DNA of 64,000 nt from Mycobacterium sp. ACS4054 (GCF_001667275.1 NZ_LZHV01000029.1:1-64000); one strand, 5' to 3'; positions 15,974 to 28,647 are shown, numbered from the stretch's first letter. The notes: generated from the letters alone by a model not told the origin. Numbers and translations are program-made.

Positions 15974-16210
15974 GGAAGTCTCCTCAATCTGGACAACTCA
16001 ATCGTCAACTGTGTTGTGTCGGTGTGGCCCGCCGGCTCCACCCGGCGAGATCCACACAGAATCGATGGTACGAGTGAGATTGTTGTGACTAGAGTGGTGA
16101 TATTGAATCGTGAGGTAATTGCGACCCCGACCGTGATCGCCGGGCTGAGGCGCCCGCGCTCCTCGTCAATCGGCCGATCGCGGACTCCGTGGCCTCGCCA
16201 AATGGGTTAG

Positions 16211-17440
<1,230 letters not shown>

Positions 17441-17473
17441 CCGCCGGCGACGAAATGAGGAGGCCAGCGATGA

Positions 17474-17501
17474 GGTGGGGGTACCACCCGCTTGCGGGGG
17501 A
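17474..17501. repeat. 28-bp interspersed repeat, copy 1
   Basis: This 28-base unit (core ACCCGCTTGCGGGGGA with upstream GGTGGGGG) is repeated at 25259-25286 with two mismatches. It lies in the 73-base glf-glfT2 gap, 12 bases before the glfT2 start. It looks like a dispersed intergenic repeat of this genome. Confidence 0.6.
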
Positions 17502-17513
17502 GAGCGGCGCTAA

Positions 17514-19409
17514 ATGACCGCTGTAAGCCTGCTTTCCAGGATCATCCTGCCGCGGCCGGGGGAACCCCTCGACGTGCGCAAGCTGTACCTGGAGGAGTCG
17601 ACCACCAACGCCCGGCGCGCGCACGCGACCAGCCGCACGTCGCTGGAAATCGGCAAAGAGTCCGAGGTTTCGTTCGCCACCTACTTCAACGCGTTCCCGG
17701 CCAGCTACTGGCGCCGCTGGTCGATCTGCACGGCGGTGGTGTTGCGCGTCGAACTGACCGGAACCGGCCGCGTCGACGTGTACCGGACCAAGGCCACCGG
17801 GGTGCGGATCTCCGTGGAGGGCCGCCAGTTCGTCGGCACCGACGAGCAGCCGGCGATCGTCGAGATCGAGGTGCCGCTCAAACCATTCGAGGACGGCGGC
17901 TGGATCTGGTTCGACATCACCACCGACACCGCGGTCAACTTGGTCAGCGGCGGCTGGTATGCGACCGAGCCCGCTCCCGGCACGGCCAACATCGCGGTGG
18001 GGATCCCCACGTTCAACCGGCCGGCCGACTGCGTCAACGCCCTGGCCGACCTCACCGCGGATCCGTTGGTGGACGAGGTGATTGGCGCGGTGATCGTCCC
18101 GGACCAGGGTGTCCGCAAGGTGCGCGATCACCCGGACTTCGCGGCGGCGGCCGCGGGCCTGGGTAGCCGGCTGTCCATCCACAACCAGCCCAACCTCGGC
18201 GGTTCCGGCGGCTACAGCCGCGTGATGTACGAGGCGCTGAAAAACACGGACTGCCAACAGATTCTGTTCATGGACGACGACATCCGCATCGAGCCCGACT
18301 CGATCCTGCGGGTGCTGGCGTTGCACCGCTTCGCCAAGAAGCCGATGCTGATCGGCGGCCAGATGCTCAATCTGCAGGAGCCGTCGCACCTGCACATCAT
18401 GGGCGAGGTGGTCAACCAGTCCAACTTCATGTGGACCGCCGCGCCGCACGCGGAGTACGACCACGATTTCGCGGAATTTCCGTTGAACGACAAGAGCTCT
18501 CGCAGCGCACTGCTGCACCGACGGATCGACGTCGACTTCAACGGCTGGTGGACGTGCATGATCCCGCGGCAGGTCGCCGAGGAACTGGGCCAACCGCTGC
18601 CACTGTTCATCAAATGGGACGACGCCGAATACGGTCTGCGCGCCGGCGAGCACGGGTATCCGACCGTCACGCTGCCCGGCGCGGCGATCTGGCACATGGC
18701 CTGGAGCGACAAGGACGACGCCATCGACTGGCAGGCGTACTTCCACCTGCGCAACCGGCTGGTGGTCGCCGCCATGCACTGGGACGGTGACATCACCGGC
18801 CTGGTCCGCAGCCACCTCAAGGCCACGCTGAAACACCTTGCCTGCCTTGAATATTCGACCGTCGCGATCCAGAACCGGGCCATCGACGACTTCCTGGCCG
18901 GCCCCGAGCACATCTTCTCGATCCTGGAATCGGCGCTGCCCGAGGTGCACCGGCTGCGCAAGGAATACCCGGACGCGGTCGTGTTGCCGGCGGCCAGCGA
19001 GCTGCCGACGCCGTCGAACAAGACCAAGGCGATGAAGCCGCCGGTGAACCCGGTGTCGATCGGTTACCGGCTGGCCCGCGGCATCGCGCACAACGCGACC
19101 AAGGCCGACCCCGACGCGCACCGGCGTCCGCAGTACAACGTGCCCACCCAGGACGCCCGCTGGTTCCGGCTGTGCACGGTCGACGGCGTCACCGTGACGA
19201 CGGCCGACGGGTGCGGGGTGGTCTACCGGCAACGCGATCGGCGCAAGATGTTCCAGCTGCTGTTCGCCTCGCTGCGCCGGCAGCGCCGGCTGGCGAGCCG
19301 GTTCGACGAGATGCGCAAGATCTATCGGGACGCGTTGCCGGTGCTGTCCAGCAAGCAGAAGTGGGAGACGGCGCTGCTGCCCGCGCACGCCGAGCGAGAG
19401 CATGCCTGA
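17514..19409 (+). CDS. glfT2: Galactofuranosyltransferase GlfT2 (galactan polymerase)
   Basis: 631 residues. Bifunctional GT-A enzyme that extends galactan with alternating beta-(1,5) and beta-(1,6) galactofuranose at the inner face of the membrane. An N-terminal beta-barrel domain (residues ~1-155) is followed by GIPTFNRPADCVNAL and the metal-binding FMDDDIR, with D254-D256. HMAWSDKDDAIDWQAYFHLR is the C-terminal signature. The extreme N-terminus is slightly shorter than in M. tuberculosis (637). ATG 17514 gives MTAVSLLSRIILPRPGEPLD. It overlaps the next gene by 8 bases. Confidence 0.97.
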   Translation: MTAVSLLSRIILPRPGEPLDVRKLYLEESTTNARRAHATSRTSLEIGKESEVSFATYFNAFPASYWRRWSICTAVVLRVELTGTGRVDVYRTKATGVRISVEGRQFVGTDEQPAIVEIEVPLKPFEDGGWIWFDITTDTAVNLVSGGWYATEPAPGTANIAVGIPTFNRPADCVNALADLTADPLVDEVIGAVIVPDQGVRKVRDHPDFAAAAAGLGSRLSIHNQPNLGGSGGYSRVMYEALKNTDCQQILFMDDDIRIEPDSILRVLALHRFAKKPMLIGGQMLNLQEPSHLHIMGEVVNQSNFMWTAAPHAEYDHDFAEFPLNDKSSRSALLHRRIDVDFNGWWTCMIPRQVAEELGQPLPLFIKWDDAEYGLRAGEHGYPTVTLPGAAIWHMAWSDKDDAIDWQAYFHLRNRLVVAAMHWDGDITGLVRSHLKATLKHLACLEYSTVAIQNRAIDDFLAGPEHIFSILESALPEVHRLRKEYPDAVVLPAASELPTPSNKTKAMKPPVNPVSIGYRLARGIAHNATKADPDAHRRPQYNVPTQDARWFRLCTVDGVTVTTADGCGVVYRQRDRRKMFQLLFASLRRQRRLASRFDEMRKIYRDALPVLSSKQKWETALLPAHAEREHA

Positions 19410-19941
19410 ATCGGTCCCCCCGGGCGGTGAGGTGGCCGCCCTGGTGGCGGTGCAATCCGCGCTCGCCGACCGCCCCGGCGTGCTGACCGTGGCGCGCGGC
19501 CTGTCCCACTTCGGCGAGCACAGCATCGGCTGGCTGGCCGTGGCGGCGGTCGGTGCGCTGCTGATGCCGAAGCGGGGCTGGGATTGGCTGGTGGCCGGGG
19601 CCGGCGCGTTCGCCGCGCACGCCGCCGCCGTGGTGGTCAAGCGGGTGGTGCGGCGCCAGCGGCCGCACGATCCGGCCGTCGTGGTCAACGTCGGCACGCC
19701 CAGCCAGCTCAGTTTCCCGTCGGCGCACGCCACCTCGACCACCGCCGCGGCCATCCTGATGGGCCGGATCACCGGTCTGCCGCTGCCCGCCCTCCTGGTC
19801 CCCCCGATGGCCTTGTCGCGGATGCTGCTGGGCGTGCACTATCCCAGCGACGTGGCGTGCGGCATCGCGCTGGGCGCCACCGTCGCGCGAATCACGGTCC
19901 GGCTGCAGGGCCGGACGGGGAAGGTGTGGCCGAATGAGTGA
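19402..19941 (+). CDS. PAP2-superfamily membrane phosphatase (Rv3807c-like)
   Basis: A 179-residue PAP2/phosphatidic-acid-phosphatase-type protein with about four or five membrane helices. The three phosphatase motifs are KRVVRRQRP, FPSAHATS and SRMLLGVHYPSDV. It is the proposed 5-phosphodecaprenyl-phosphoribose phosphatase, dephosphorylating the UbiA product towards decaprenyl-phosphoribose; that role is inferred from position and family. It overlaps glfT2 upstream and ubiA downstream by 8 bases each, so it is tightly coupled to the decaprenyl-phosphoarabinose pathway. Confidence 0.9.
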   Translation: MPESVPPGGEVAALVAVQSALADRPGVLTVARGLSHFGEHSIGWLAVAAVGALLMPKRGWDWLVAGAGAFAAHAAAVVVKRVVRRQRPHDPAVVVNVGTPSQLSFPSAHATSTTAAAILMGRITGLPLPALLVPPMALSRMLLGVHYPSDVACGIALGATVARITVRLQGRTGKVWPNE

Positions 19942-20842
19942 GGACGTGGTGACCGGGCCGTCGGGCAACGTGGTTGTCGGGGTGGTCAAGGCGATCCGCC
20001 CGCGGCAGTGGGTGAAGAACGTTCTGGTGCTGGCCGCGCCGCTGGCAGCGTTGGGCGGCCCGGTGCACTACAACTACGCCGACGTGCTGACCAAGGTGTC
20101 CGTGGCGTTCGTGGTGTTCTGCCTGGCGGCCTCGTCGATCTATCTGGTGAACGACGTGCGCGACGTCAACGCCGACCGCGAGCACCCCACCAAGAGGTTC
20201 CGGCCGATCGCGGCGGGTGTGGTGCCCGAATGGCTGGCCTACACCCTCGCGGTGGTCCTAGGGGCGGCTTCCCTGGCGCTCGCCTGGTGGCTTACCCCCG
20301 ACTTGGCGGTGGTGATGGCCGTGTACCTCAGCATGCAGCTGGCGTACTGCTTCGGCCTGAAACACCAAGCGGTCATGGACATTTGCATCGTGTCGTCGGC
20401 GTACCTGCTGCGGGCCATCGCCGGGGGCGCCGCGACCGGCATCCCGCTATCGCAATGGTTCCTGCTTTCGGCGGCGTTCGCGTCGCTGTTCATGGTCGCC
20501 GGCAAGCGGTATGCCGAACTGCAGGTCGCCGAGCGCACCGGCGCCGCGATCCGCAAGTCCCTGGAGAGCTACACCAGCACCTATCTGCGGTTCGTCTGGA
20601 CGATGTCGGCAACTGCGGTGGTGCTCTGCTACGGGTTGTGGGCGTTCGAGCGTGACCGCCACTCCGGATCGTGGTTCGCGGTATCGATGGTTCCGTTCAC
20701 CATCGCGATCCTGCGCTACGCCGTCGACGTCGACGGCGGGCTGGCAGGCGAGCCCGAAGACATTGCGCTGCGCGACCGGGTGCTGCAGCTGCTTTTCCTG
20801 GCGTGGATCGCGACGCTTGGAGCCGCCGTTGCCTTCGGCTAG
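19934..20842 (+). CDS. ubiA: Decaprenyl-phosphate phosphoribosyltransferase (DPPR synthase)
   Basis: A 302-residue UbiA-family integral membrane prenyltransferase (Rv3806c type). It transfers phosphoribose from PRPP to decaprenyl phosphate, the first committed step to decaprenyl-phosphoarabinose. NDVRDVNADREHPTKRFRP is the first Asp-rich motif and YAVDVDGGLAGEPEDIALRD carries the second. Between and around them are about nine helices. The sequence is nearly collinear with Rv3806c. It is coupled to the PAP2 gene and followed by aftB. Confidence 0.96.
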   Translation: MSEDVVTGPSGNVVVGVVKAIRPRQWVKNVLVLAAPLAALGGPVHYNYADVLTKVSVAFVVFCLAASSIYLVNDVRDVNADREHPTKRFRPIAAGVVPEWLAYTLAVVLGAASLALAWWLTPDLAVVMAVYLSMQLAYCFGLKHQAVMDICIVSSAYLLRAIAGGAATGIPLSQWFLLSAAFASLFMVAGKRYAELQVAERTGAAIRKSLESYTSTYLRFVWTMSATAVVLCYGLWAFERDRHSGSWFAVSMVPFTIAILRYAVDVDGGLAGEPEDIALRDRVLQLLFLAWIATLGAAVAFG

Positions 20843-20930
20843 CCCCGAACTGCAGGCCCTCAAAGCGCGGATGATGCGCAGCCGGCCGGTCATCAGGCGG
20901 TTGGGCTGGCCGGTATTTCCCTACACCACG

Positions 20931-22799
20931 ATGGTGCGGGTCAGCCTGTGGGTCAGCGTGGTGGTGGTCGTCGTCCTGTTCGGTTGGGGCGCTTGGCAAC
21001 GCCGCTGGATCGCCGACGACGGGCTCATCGTGTTGCGCACCGTGCGCAACCTGCTCGCCGGCAACGGGCCGGTGTTCAACCAGGGTGAGCGGGTGGAGGC
21101 CAACACGTCGACCGCCTGGACCTACCTGATGTACGCCGGGGCCTGGGTGGGCGGTCCGATGCGGATGGAATACGTGGCGCTGGCTCTGGCTCTGACGCTT
21201 TCGGTCCTGGGCGTGGCGCTGCTGATGCTGGGGGCCGCCCGGTTGTACGCGCCCAGCCTGCGCGGCCGCAGGGCGCTGATGCTGCCGGGCGGTGCGCTGG
21301 TCTACGTCGCGCTGCCGCCGGCTCGTGACTTCGCCACCTCCGGTCTGGAGAGCGGGCTGGTGCTGGCCTATCTCGGTTTGCTGTGGTGGATGATGGTCTG
21401 CTGGGCGCAGCCGGTGCGCAACCGCCCGGATCGCCCGATCTTCGTCGGCGCGCTGGCGTTCGTCGCCGGGTTCAGCGTCCTGGTCCGGCCCGATCTGGCG
21501 CTGATGGGCGGGCTGGCCCTGATCATGATGCTGGTCGCCGCGCGCGGCTGGCGCCGTCGGGCGCTGATCGTGGTCGCCGGCGGATTGCTGCCCGTCGGTT
21601 ACGAGATCTTCCGGATGGGTTACTACGGTCTGCTGGTCCCCGGGACCGCCCTGGCCAAGGATGCGGCCGGCGACAAGTGGTCGCAGGGCATGATCTACCT
21701 GGCCAACTTCGACGCGCCCTACGCGGTATGGGTGCCGGTGGTGCTCCTGGTGCCGCTCGGCGTGCTGCTGCTGGCCGCGCGCCGCCGGCCCTCGTTCCTG
21801 CGTCCCGCGTTGGCCCCCGACTACGGGCGGCTGGCCCGGGCCGTCCAGAGCCCCCCGGCGGTGGTGGCCTTCGTCCTGGTGAGCGGTCTGATCCAGGCGC
21901 TCTACTGGATCCGCCAAGGCGGTGACTTCATGCACGGACGGGTGCTGCTGGCGCCGCTGTTCTGTTTGCTGGCCCCGGTCGCCGTCATCCCGGTGGCCAT
22001 CCCGGACGGCCAGGACTACTCGCGGGAGACGGGGTACTGGGTGGCCGGGGCGGCGAGCGCGCTGTGGCTGGGTCTGGCCGGCTGGTCGCTGTGGGCGGCG
22101 AACTCGCCGGGGATGGGCGACGACGCCACCCACGTCACCTACTCCGGAATCGTCGACGAGCGCCGGTTCTACGCCCAGGCCACCGGCCACGCGCATCCGC
22201 TGACCGCGGCCGACTACCTGGGCTATCCGCGGATGGCGGCCATCCTGACCGCCCTGGACAACACCCCGGAGGGGGCCTTACTGCTGCCGTCGGGCAATTA
22301 CATCCAGTGGGACCTGGTGCCGATGCTCCAGCCGCCACCGGGTAGTGCCCCCCAAAAGCCCCAGCACGCAGTGTTTTTCACCAACCTCGGCATGGTGGGC
22401 ATGAACGTCGGCCTCGACGTCCGGGTGATCGACCAGATCGGATTGGCGAATCCGCTTGCGCAGCACACGGAACGGCTGCAGCACGGCCGCATCGGGCACG
22501 ACAAGAACCTCTTCCCCGATTGGGTGATCGCCGACGGCCCGTGGGTGAAGGTGTATCCCGGTGTTCCGGGTTATCTGGACGAGCAGTGGGTCGCGGAGGC
22601 GGTAGCGGCCCTGAAATGCCCCGAGACGCAGGCCGTGCTGAGTTCGGTGCGCGCACCCATGACGCCGCACCGATTCCTATCCAACCTGCTGCATTCCTAT
22701 GAATTCACCACGTACCGGATCGACCGCGTGCCGCGATACGAGCTCGCCAGATGCGGACTGCCGGTGCCCGCAGAGGCGCCACCTCCACCGCGCGAGTAA
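20931..22799 (+). CDS. aftB: Terminal beta-(1,2)-arabinofuranosyltransferase AftB
   Basis: A GT-C membrane arabinosyltransferase that adds the terminal beta-(1,2)-arabinofuranose to arabinogalactan from decaprenyl-phosphoarabinose. The first extracytoplasmic loop has WIADDGLIVLRTVRNLLAGN with the catalytic Asp pair. About ten helices lie up to residue ~390, and a periplasmic C-terminal domain follows. ATG 20931 (MVRVSLWVSV) matches the M. tuberculosis start and gives 622 residues (627 there). ATG 20871 (MMRSRPVIRRLGW) is an in-frame alternative adding 20 residues. It follows ubiA by about 90 bases. Confidence 0.95.
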   Translation: MVRVSLWVSVVVVVVLFGWGAWQRRWIADDGLIVLRTVRNLLAGNGPVFNQGERVEANTSTAWTYLMYAGAWVGGPMRMEYVALALALTLSVLGVALLMLGAARLYAPSLRGRRALMLPGGALVYVALPPARDFATSGLESGLVLAYLGLLWWMMVCWAQPVRNRPDRPIFVGALAFVAGFSVLVRPDLALMGGLALIMMLVAARGWRRRALIVVAGGLLPVGYEIFRMGYYGLLVPGTALAKDAAGDKWSQGMIYLANFDAPYAVWVPVVLLVPLGVLLLAARRRPSFLRPALAPDYGRLARAVQSPPAVVAFVLVSGLIQALYWIRQGGDFMHGRVLLAPLFCLLAPVAVIPVAIPDGQDYSRETGYWVAGAASALWLGLAGWSLWAANSPGMGDDATHVTYSGIVDERRFYAQATGHAHPLTAADYLGYPRMAAILTALDNTPEGALLLPSGNYIQWDLVPMLQPPPGSAPQKPQHAVFFTNLGMVGMNVGLDVRVIDQIGLANPLAQHTERLQHGRIGHDKNLFPDWVIADGPWVKVYPGVPGYLDEQWVAEAVAALKCPETQAVLSSVRAPMTPHRFLSNLLHSYEFTTYRIDRVPRYELARCGLPVPAEAPPPPRE

Positions 22800-24178
<1,379 letters not shown>

Positions 24179-24195
24179 GCCCTAAAAATCACGCG

Positions 24196-24233
24196 ACTGG
24201 CGGCGGGAACCCCTCGGGGTTTCCGCCGCCAGT
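24196..24233 (+). terminator. Hairpin terminator after fbpA
   Basis: An 18-base near-perfect stem (ACTGGCGGCGGGAACCCC with its complement, one G-T wobble) and a tight loop lie 17 bases after the fbpA stop, followed by GGTTTTGG. The U-run is short, so it may act as an imperfect terminator or as an mRNA 3'-end stabiliser before fbpD. Confidence 0.6.
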
Positions 24234-24327
24234 GGTTTTGGTGTGTGATTTGTTTCACTACCCCGCGGGCGGGGGAACTACGGCGCTGGCTAATGTGCAG
24301 ACAGCGACTAGACGATGGAGGGTGGAC

Positions 24328-25239
24328 ATGAGGGTCGTGCGGGGTATGTCGGCGCTTCTTCGGGCGGTCTACGTGGCCGCGCTGGCGGTCGGCTTGATCG
24401 GTGTCATCGTGACGGGCGGACCGGCCGGCAAGGCGAGGGCGGCCGGTTACGAGAGCCTGATGGTGCCGTCGGCGGCGATGGGCCGCGACATCCCGGTGGC
24501 CTTCCTGGCGGGCGGCCCGCACGCGGTCTATCTGCTGGACGCCTTCAACGCGGCCCCGGACGTCAGCAACTGGGTCACCGCGGGCAACGCGATGAACACG
24601 CTGGGCGGCAAGGGAATCTCGGTGGTGGCGCCCGCGGGCGGGGCCTGGAGCATGTACACCAACTGGGAGCAGGACGGCAGCAAGCAGTGGGACACGTTCC
24701 TGTCCAGCGAGCTGCCGAACTGGCTGGCCGCCAACAAGGGCCTGGCACCTGGTGGCCACGCCGCCGTCGGCGCCTCGCAGGGTGGCTACGGCGCGATGGC
24801 GCTCGCCGCGTTCCACCCCGACCGCTTCGGCTTCGCCGGCTCGCTGTCGGGCTTCCTGTACCCGTCGAGCACCAACTACAACGGCGCCATCCTGGCCGGC
24901 CTGCAGCAGTTCGGCGGCGTCGACGGCAACGGCATGTGGGGCGCACCCCAGCTGGGCCGGTGGAAGTGGCACGACCCCTACGTCCACGCCTCGCTGCTGG
25001 CGCAGAACAACACCCGCGTGTGGGTCTACAGCCCGACCAACATGGGCGGCGACGACGCCGCGATGATCGGCCAGGCCGGCGCGGCCATGGGCAGCTCCCG
25101 CGAGTTCTACCAGCAGTACCGCAGCAACGGCGGGCACAACGGTCACTTCGACTTCCCCGGCGGCGGCGACAACGGCTGGGGCTCGTGGTCGGGGCAGCTG
25201 GGCGCGATGTCGGGGGACATCGTCGGCGCGATTCGGTAG
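24328..25239 (+). CDS. fbpD: MPT51 / FbpD, Ag85-related secreted protein
   Basis: 303 residues with a signal peptide (MRVVRGMSALLRAVYVAALA onwards, cleavage expected near KARA-AGYESL). The mature part has the Ag85 alpha/beta-hydrolase fold ([59 protein letters not shown]). Family knowledge: MPT51 lacks mycolyltransferase activity and binds fibronectin, so it is regarded as a non-catalytic relative. ATG 24328 is preferred to the upstream frame opening at 24232, which would start inside the terminator hairpin. The 3' end is echoed twice downstream. Confidence 0.95.
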   Translation: MRVVRGMSALLRAVYVAALAVGLIGVIVTGGPAGKARAAGYESLMVPSAAMGRDIPVAFLAGGPHAVYLLDAFNAAPDVSNWVTAGNAMNTLGGKGISVVAPAGGAWSMYTNWEQDGSKQWDTFLSSELPNWLAANKGLAPGGHAAVGASQGGYGAMALAAFHPDRFGFAGSLSGFLYPSSTNYNGAILAGLQQFGGVDGNGMWGAPQLGRWKWHDPYVHASLLAQNNTRVWVYSPTNMGGDDAAMIGQAGAAMGSSREFYQQYRSNGGHNGHFDFPGGGDNGWGSWSGQLGAMSGDIVGAIR

Positions 25240-25343
25240 CGGCGATCGCAAGCGCGGCGGTGGGGGCACCGCCCGCTTGCGGGGGACCGGGCGCCGCGGG
25301 TCGGCGCCATTTCGGTAGCCGGTCGACGCCCATTCGGTAGCGG
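25222..25343 (+). repeat. Three imperfect copies of the fbpD 3' end
   Basis: The last codons and stop of fbpD (25222-25242, core ATTCGGTAGCGG) recur at 25300-25322 and 25322-25343 with a few changes, including the TAG. Copy 1 of this set and copies 2-3 are separated by the 28-bp interspersed repeat. Confidence 0.6.
25259..25286. repeat. 28-bp interspersed repeat, copy 2
   Basis: Same unit as 17474-17501 with two differences (C for T, G for A). It lies between the fbpD stop and the Rv3802c-like gene, within degraded copies of the fbpD 3' end. Confidence 0.6.
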
Positions 25344-25449
25344 TCGCTGCCCGGCTGACCCACTCCCGCGAGCCGGTACCGTGTAGAGGGTGCGGCGGGG
25401 GTCGGAGGACCGTTTCGCTGCGATCCACCGACTCTGCTAGCAGGAGAAC

Positions 25450-26460
25450 ATGGCTACCGACGCCCGGCGCAAGCGCCACCGAGCCCTCGCCTGGACCGCC
25501 GCCCTGGCGATGGCGGGCGTGGTGTTGTTGGTCATCGTGCTCGTGGTCGTCATGCTGCGTGGCCGCGAATCGCCGCCCAGCGCGGTGCCGCCCGGCGTCC
25601 TTCCGTCGCCGTCCACGACCACCCATCCGCACAAGCCGCGGCCAGCCTCGCAGGACGCGTCGTGCCCGGATGTCCAGTTGGTCAACGTCCCCGGCACCTG
25701 GGAATCCGCCCCGCAGGACGATCCGCTCAACCCGATGCAATTCCCTAACGCATTGCTGCACAAGGTGACCGCGTCGATCACGCAGCAGTTCCCCGCGTCG
25801 CGGGTGCAGGAGTACACCACCCCTTACACCGCGCAGTTCCACAACCCGCTCAGCGGTGACACCCAGATGTCGTACAACGAAAGCCGCGCCGAGGGCACCC
25901 GCGCGACGGTCCAGGCGATGACGGACATGAACGCCAAGTGCCCGCTGACGAGCTACGTGCTGATGGGCTTCTCCCAGGGCGCGGTGATCGCCGGTGACAT
26001 CGCCAGCGATATCGGCAACGGCCGAGGGCCGGTCGACGACGACCTGGTTCTGGGTGTGACGTTGATCGCGGACGGCCGCCGCCAGCCCGACGTGGGCAAG
26101 GACATCGGGCCCAACCCGCCGGGTCAGGGCGCCGAGGTCACCCTGCACGAGGTGCCGGTGCTGTCCGGGCTGGGCCTGACCATGACCGGGCCGCGGCCCG
26201 GCGGATTCGGCGCGCTCAACGACAAGACCAACGAGATCTGCGCGCCGGGCGACCTGATCTGCGCCGCCCCCGACGAGGCGTTCAGCGTGGCCAACCTGCC
26301 CAACACGCTCAACACCCTGGCCGGCGGGGCCGGCCAGCCCATCCACGCGTTGTACGCGACGACGCAGTTCTGGAACCTGGACGGGCAGCCCGCGACGGAT
26401 TGGACGTTGAACTGGGTGCAAGGACTGATCACCAACGCGCCGCACCCCAAACATGGATGA
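25450..26460 (+). CDS. culp6: Cutinase-like phospholipase/thioesterase Culp6 (Rv3802c-like)
   Basis: 336 residues. An N-terminal signal-anchor (residues ~12-36) and Pro/Thr-rich linker precede a cutinase-family hydrolase domain. The nucleophile elbow is GFSQG with S175, the same number as the M. tuberculosis catalytic Ser. The Asp and His are expected in the C-terminal third ([13 protein letters not shown] and [14 protein letters not shown]). It hydrolyses phospholipids and thioesters in the envelope and is essential in M. tuberculosis; a role in mycolate metabolism is suggested by its fixed place before fadD32-pks13. GGAGAACATG provides the ribosome site. Confidence 0.94.
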   Translation: MATDARRKRHRALAWTAALAMAGVVLLVIVLVVVMLRGRESPPSAVPPGVLPSPSTTTHPHKPRPASQDASCPDVQLVNVPGTWESAPQDDPLNPMQFPNALLHKVTASITQQFPASRVQEYTTPYTAQFHNPLSGDTQMSYNESRAEGTRATVQAMTDMNAKCPLTSYVLMGFSQGAVIAGDIASDIGNGRGPVDDDLVLGVTLIADGRRQPDVGKDIGPNPPGQGAEVTLHEVPVLSGLGLTMTGPRPGGFGALNDKTNEICAPGDLICAAPDEAFSVANLPNTLNTLAGGAGQPIHALYATTQFWNLDGQPATDWTLNWVQGLITNAPHPKHG

Positions 26461-26543
26461 CCGGCCGCGGGACACAGCGGTTTGGAGCCCGTTGCGGGTG
26501 CCGATCAGCGGTACCTTGTGATTTGGTGTGCTGCGGGCCGCCC

Positions 26544-26722
26544 CTTAACATTAAGAGGAATTTAAGAGCTAGAGACTTTGTCGCGGACCCGGTCCTGGTT
26601 GAAGCCGGCCTGGGATGAGCAGGAGGCCGGCGCCCGTGGCGCCGCGCGAGGACTGGCCCGCGGTCGAGATGGGAAACCGTCGGCGTCGCCGACCATAGGA
26701 CGAAAGTCGGCGTGGCGCCGAC
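26544..26722 (+). promoter_or_regulatory. Palindrome and twin hairpins in the fadD32 leader
   Basis: CTTAA-CA-TTAAG (26544-26555) lies in an AT-rich patch about 200 bases before fadD32. Two near-palindromes share GTCGGCG arms: 26679-26693 and 26706-26722. The second ends 26 bases before the ATG. The pair can fold separately or with each other. They may be regulator sites or an mRNA leader structure. The rest of the 288-base gap shows no gene. Confidence 0.4.
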
Positions 26723-26748
26723 TTAAACAGGCGTGACAGGAGAGCGGA

Positions 26749-28647
26749 ATGCCGTACCACAACCCGTTCATCGTGAATGGAAAGATCAGGTTCCCGGACA
26801 ACACCAACCTGGTCAAGCACGTTGAGAAATGGGCGAGGGTTCGCGGCGACAAGCTGTCCTACCGTTTCATCGACTACTCCACCGAGCGCGATGGGGTGTA
26901 CCGCGACATCGTGTGGCGCGACTTCAGCGCCCGCAACAGGGCGGTGGGCGCCCGGCTGCAGCAGGTCACCCAGCCGGGCGACCGCATCGCCATCCTGTGC
27001 CCGCAGAACCTGGACTACCTCATCGCCTTCTTCGGCGCGCTGTACGCCGGCCGGATCGCGGTGCCGCTGTTCGACCCGAACGAGCCGGGCCACGTGGGCC
27101 GGCTGCACGCGGTGCTCGACGACTGCACGCCGTCGACCATCCTGACCACCACCGAGGCCGCGGAAGGCGTCCGCAAATTCATCCGCGCGCGCTCGGCCAA
27201 GGAACGCCCCCGCGTGATCGCCGTCGACGCGGTGCCCGACGAGGTGGCGTCCACCTGGGTCGAGCCCGAGGCCGACGAGAACACCATCGCCTACCTGCAG
27301 TACACCTCCGGCTCCACCCGTACCCCGACCGGCGTGCAGATCACCCATCTGAACCTGCCCACCAACGTGCTGCAGGTGCTCAACGGCCTCGAGGGCAAGG
27401 AAGGAGACCGCGGCCTGTCCTGGCTGCCGTTCTTCCACGACATGGGCCTGATCACGGCGCTGCTGTCGCCGGTGCTCGGCTACAACTTCACGTTCATGAC
27501 CCCGGCCGCGTTCGTGCGCCGGCCCGGACGCTGGATTCGGGAGATGGCGCGCAAGCCCGACGACGCCCCGAACTGCGAGGTCGTCACCGTCGCCCCGAAC
27601 TTCGCGTTCGAGCACGCCGCGGTGCGGGGCGTGCCCAAGGACGGCGAGCCGCCGCTGGACCTGAGCAACGTCAAGGCGATCCTCAACGGCAGCGAGCCGG
27701 TGTCCCCGGCGTCGATGCGCAAGTTCTACGAGGCGTTCAAGCCGTACGGCCTGCGCGAGACCGCGATCAAGCCGTCCTACGGCCTGGCCGAGGCCACGCT
27801 GTTCGTGTCCACCACGCCCATGGACGAGGCGCCCACGGTCATCCACGTCGACCGCGACGAGCTGAACAAGCAGCGCTTCGTCGAGGTCGCCCCCGATTCG
27901 CCGACGGCCGTCGCGCAGGTTTCCGCCGGCATCATCGGCGTCGACGAGTGGGCCGTCATCGTCGACCCCGACACCGCCAGCGAGCTTCCCGACGGGCAGA
28001 TCGGCGAGATCTGGCTGCACGGCAACAACATGGGCACCGGCTACTGGGGCAGGGAAGACGAGACCACCGAGACGTTCCGCAACCTGCTCAAGTCGCGCAT
28101 CAGCCAGTCGCACGCCGAGGGCGCCCCGGACGACGGCATGTGGGTGCGCACCGGCGACTACGGCACCTACCACAAGGGCCACCTCTACATCGCGGGCCGG
28201 ATCAAGGACCTCGTCATCATCGACGGCCGCAACCACTACCCGCAGGATCTCGAGTACTCGGCGCAGGAAGCCAGCCGAGCCCTGCGCACCGGCTACGTGG
28301 CCGCGTTCTCGGTCCCGGCCAACCAGCTGCCGCAGGTGGTGTTCGACAACCCACACACCGGCCTCAAGTACGACCCCGAGGACAGCTCCGAGCAGCTGGT
28401 GATCGTGGCCGAGCGCGCTCCCGGCACGCACAAGCTGGACTACCAGCCGATCGCGGACGAGATCCGGGCGGCGATCGCCGTCCGCCACGGGGTGACCATC
28501 CGCGACCTGCTGCTGGTGCAGGCGGGAACGATCCCGCGTACCTCCAGCGGCAAGATCGGGCGCCGCGCGTGCCGCGCCGCCTACCTCGACGGCAGCCTGC
28601 GTAGCGGCGTCGGATCGCCGACGGCCTTCGCCGGCGCTAACGACTGA
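26749..28647 (+). CDS. fadD32: Long-chain fatty-acyl-AMP ligase FadD32
   Basis: 632 residues. It activates the meromycolic acid as acyl-AMP and loads it onto the N-terminal ACP of Pks13. The ATP-binding P-loop motif is [20 protein letters not shown] (about residues 183-202); [14 protein letters not shown], then [20 protein letters not shown] and [16 protein letters not shown], are the later adenylate-forming motifs, with the near-C-terminal catalytic Lys in [10 protein letters not shown]. An AGGAG sequence precedes ATG 26749. It is first gene of the fadD32-pks13-accD4 operon; pks13 starts 11 bases after its stop. Confidence 0.97.
   Translation: MPYHNPFIVNGKIRFPDNTNLVKHVEKWARVRGDKLSYRFIDYSTERDGVYRDIVWRDFSARNRAVGARLQQVTQPGDRIAILCPQNLDYLIAFFGALYAGRIAVPLFDPNEPGHVGRLHAVLDDCTPSTILTTTEAAEGVRKFIRARSAKERPRVIAVDAVPDEVASTWVEPEADENTIAYLQYTSGSTRTPTGVQITHLNLPTNVLQVLNGLEGKEGDRGLSWLPFFHDMGLITALLSPVLGYNFTFMTPAAFVRRPGRWIREMARKPDDAPNCEVVTVAPNFAFEHAAVRGVPKDGEPPLDLSNVKAILNGSEPVSPASMRKFYEAFKPYGLRETAIKPSYGLAEATLFVSTTPMDEAPTVIHVDRDELNKQRFVEVAPDSPTAVAQVSAGIIGVDEWAVIVDPDTASELPDGQIGEIWLHGNNMGTGYWGREDETTETFRNLLKSRISQSHAEGAPDDGMWVRTGDYGTYHKGHLYIAGRIKDLVIIDGRNHYPQDLEYSAQEASRALRTGYVAAFSVPANQLPQVVFDNPHTGLKYDPEDSSEQLVIVAERAPGTHKLDYQPIADEIRAAIAVRHGVTIRDLLLVQAGTIPRTSSGKIGRRACRAAYLDGSLRSGVGSPTAFAGAND

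Noticed and set aside
13472..16210. Very long plus-strand open frame (912 codons) antisense to the amidase and erp genes
   Set aside because: It is a GC-rich shadow frame with Arg/Gly/Ala low-complexity sequence and no family resemblance. The minus-strand genes have clear domains.
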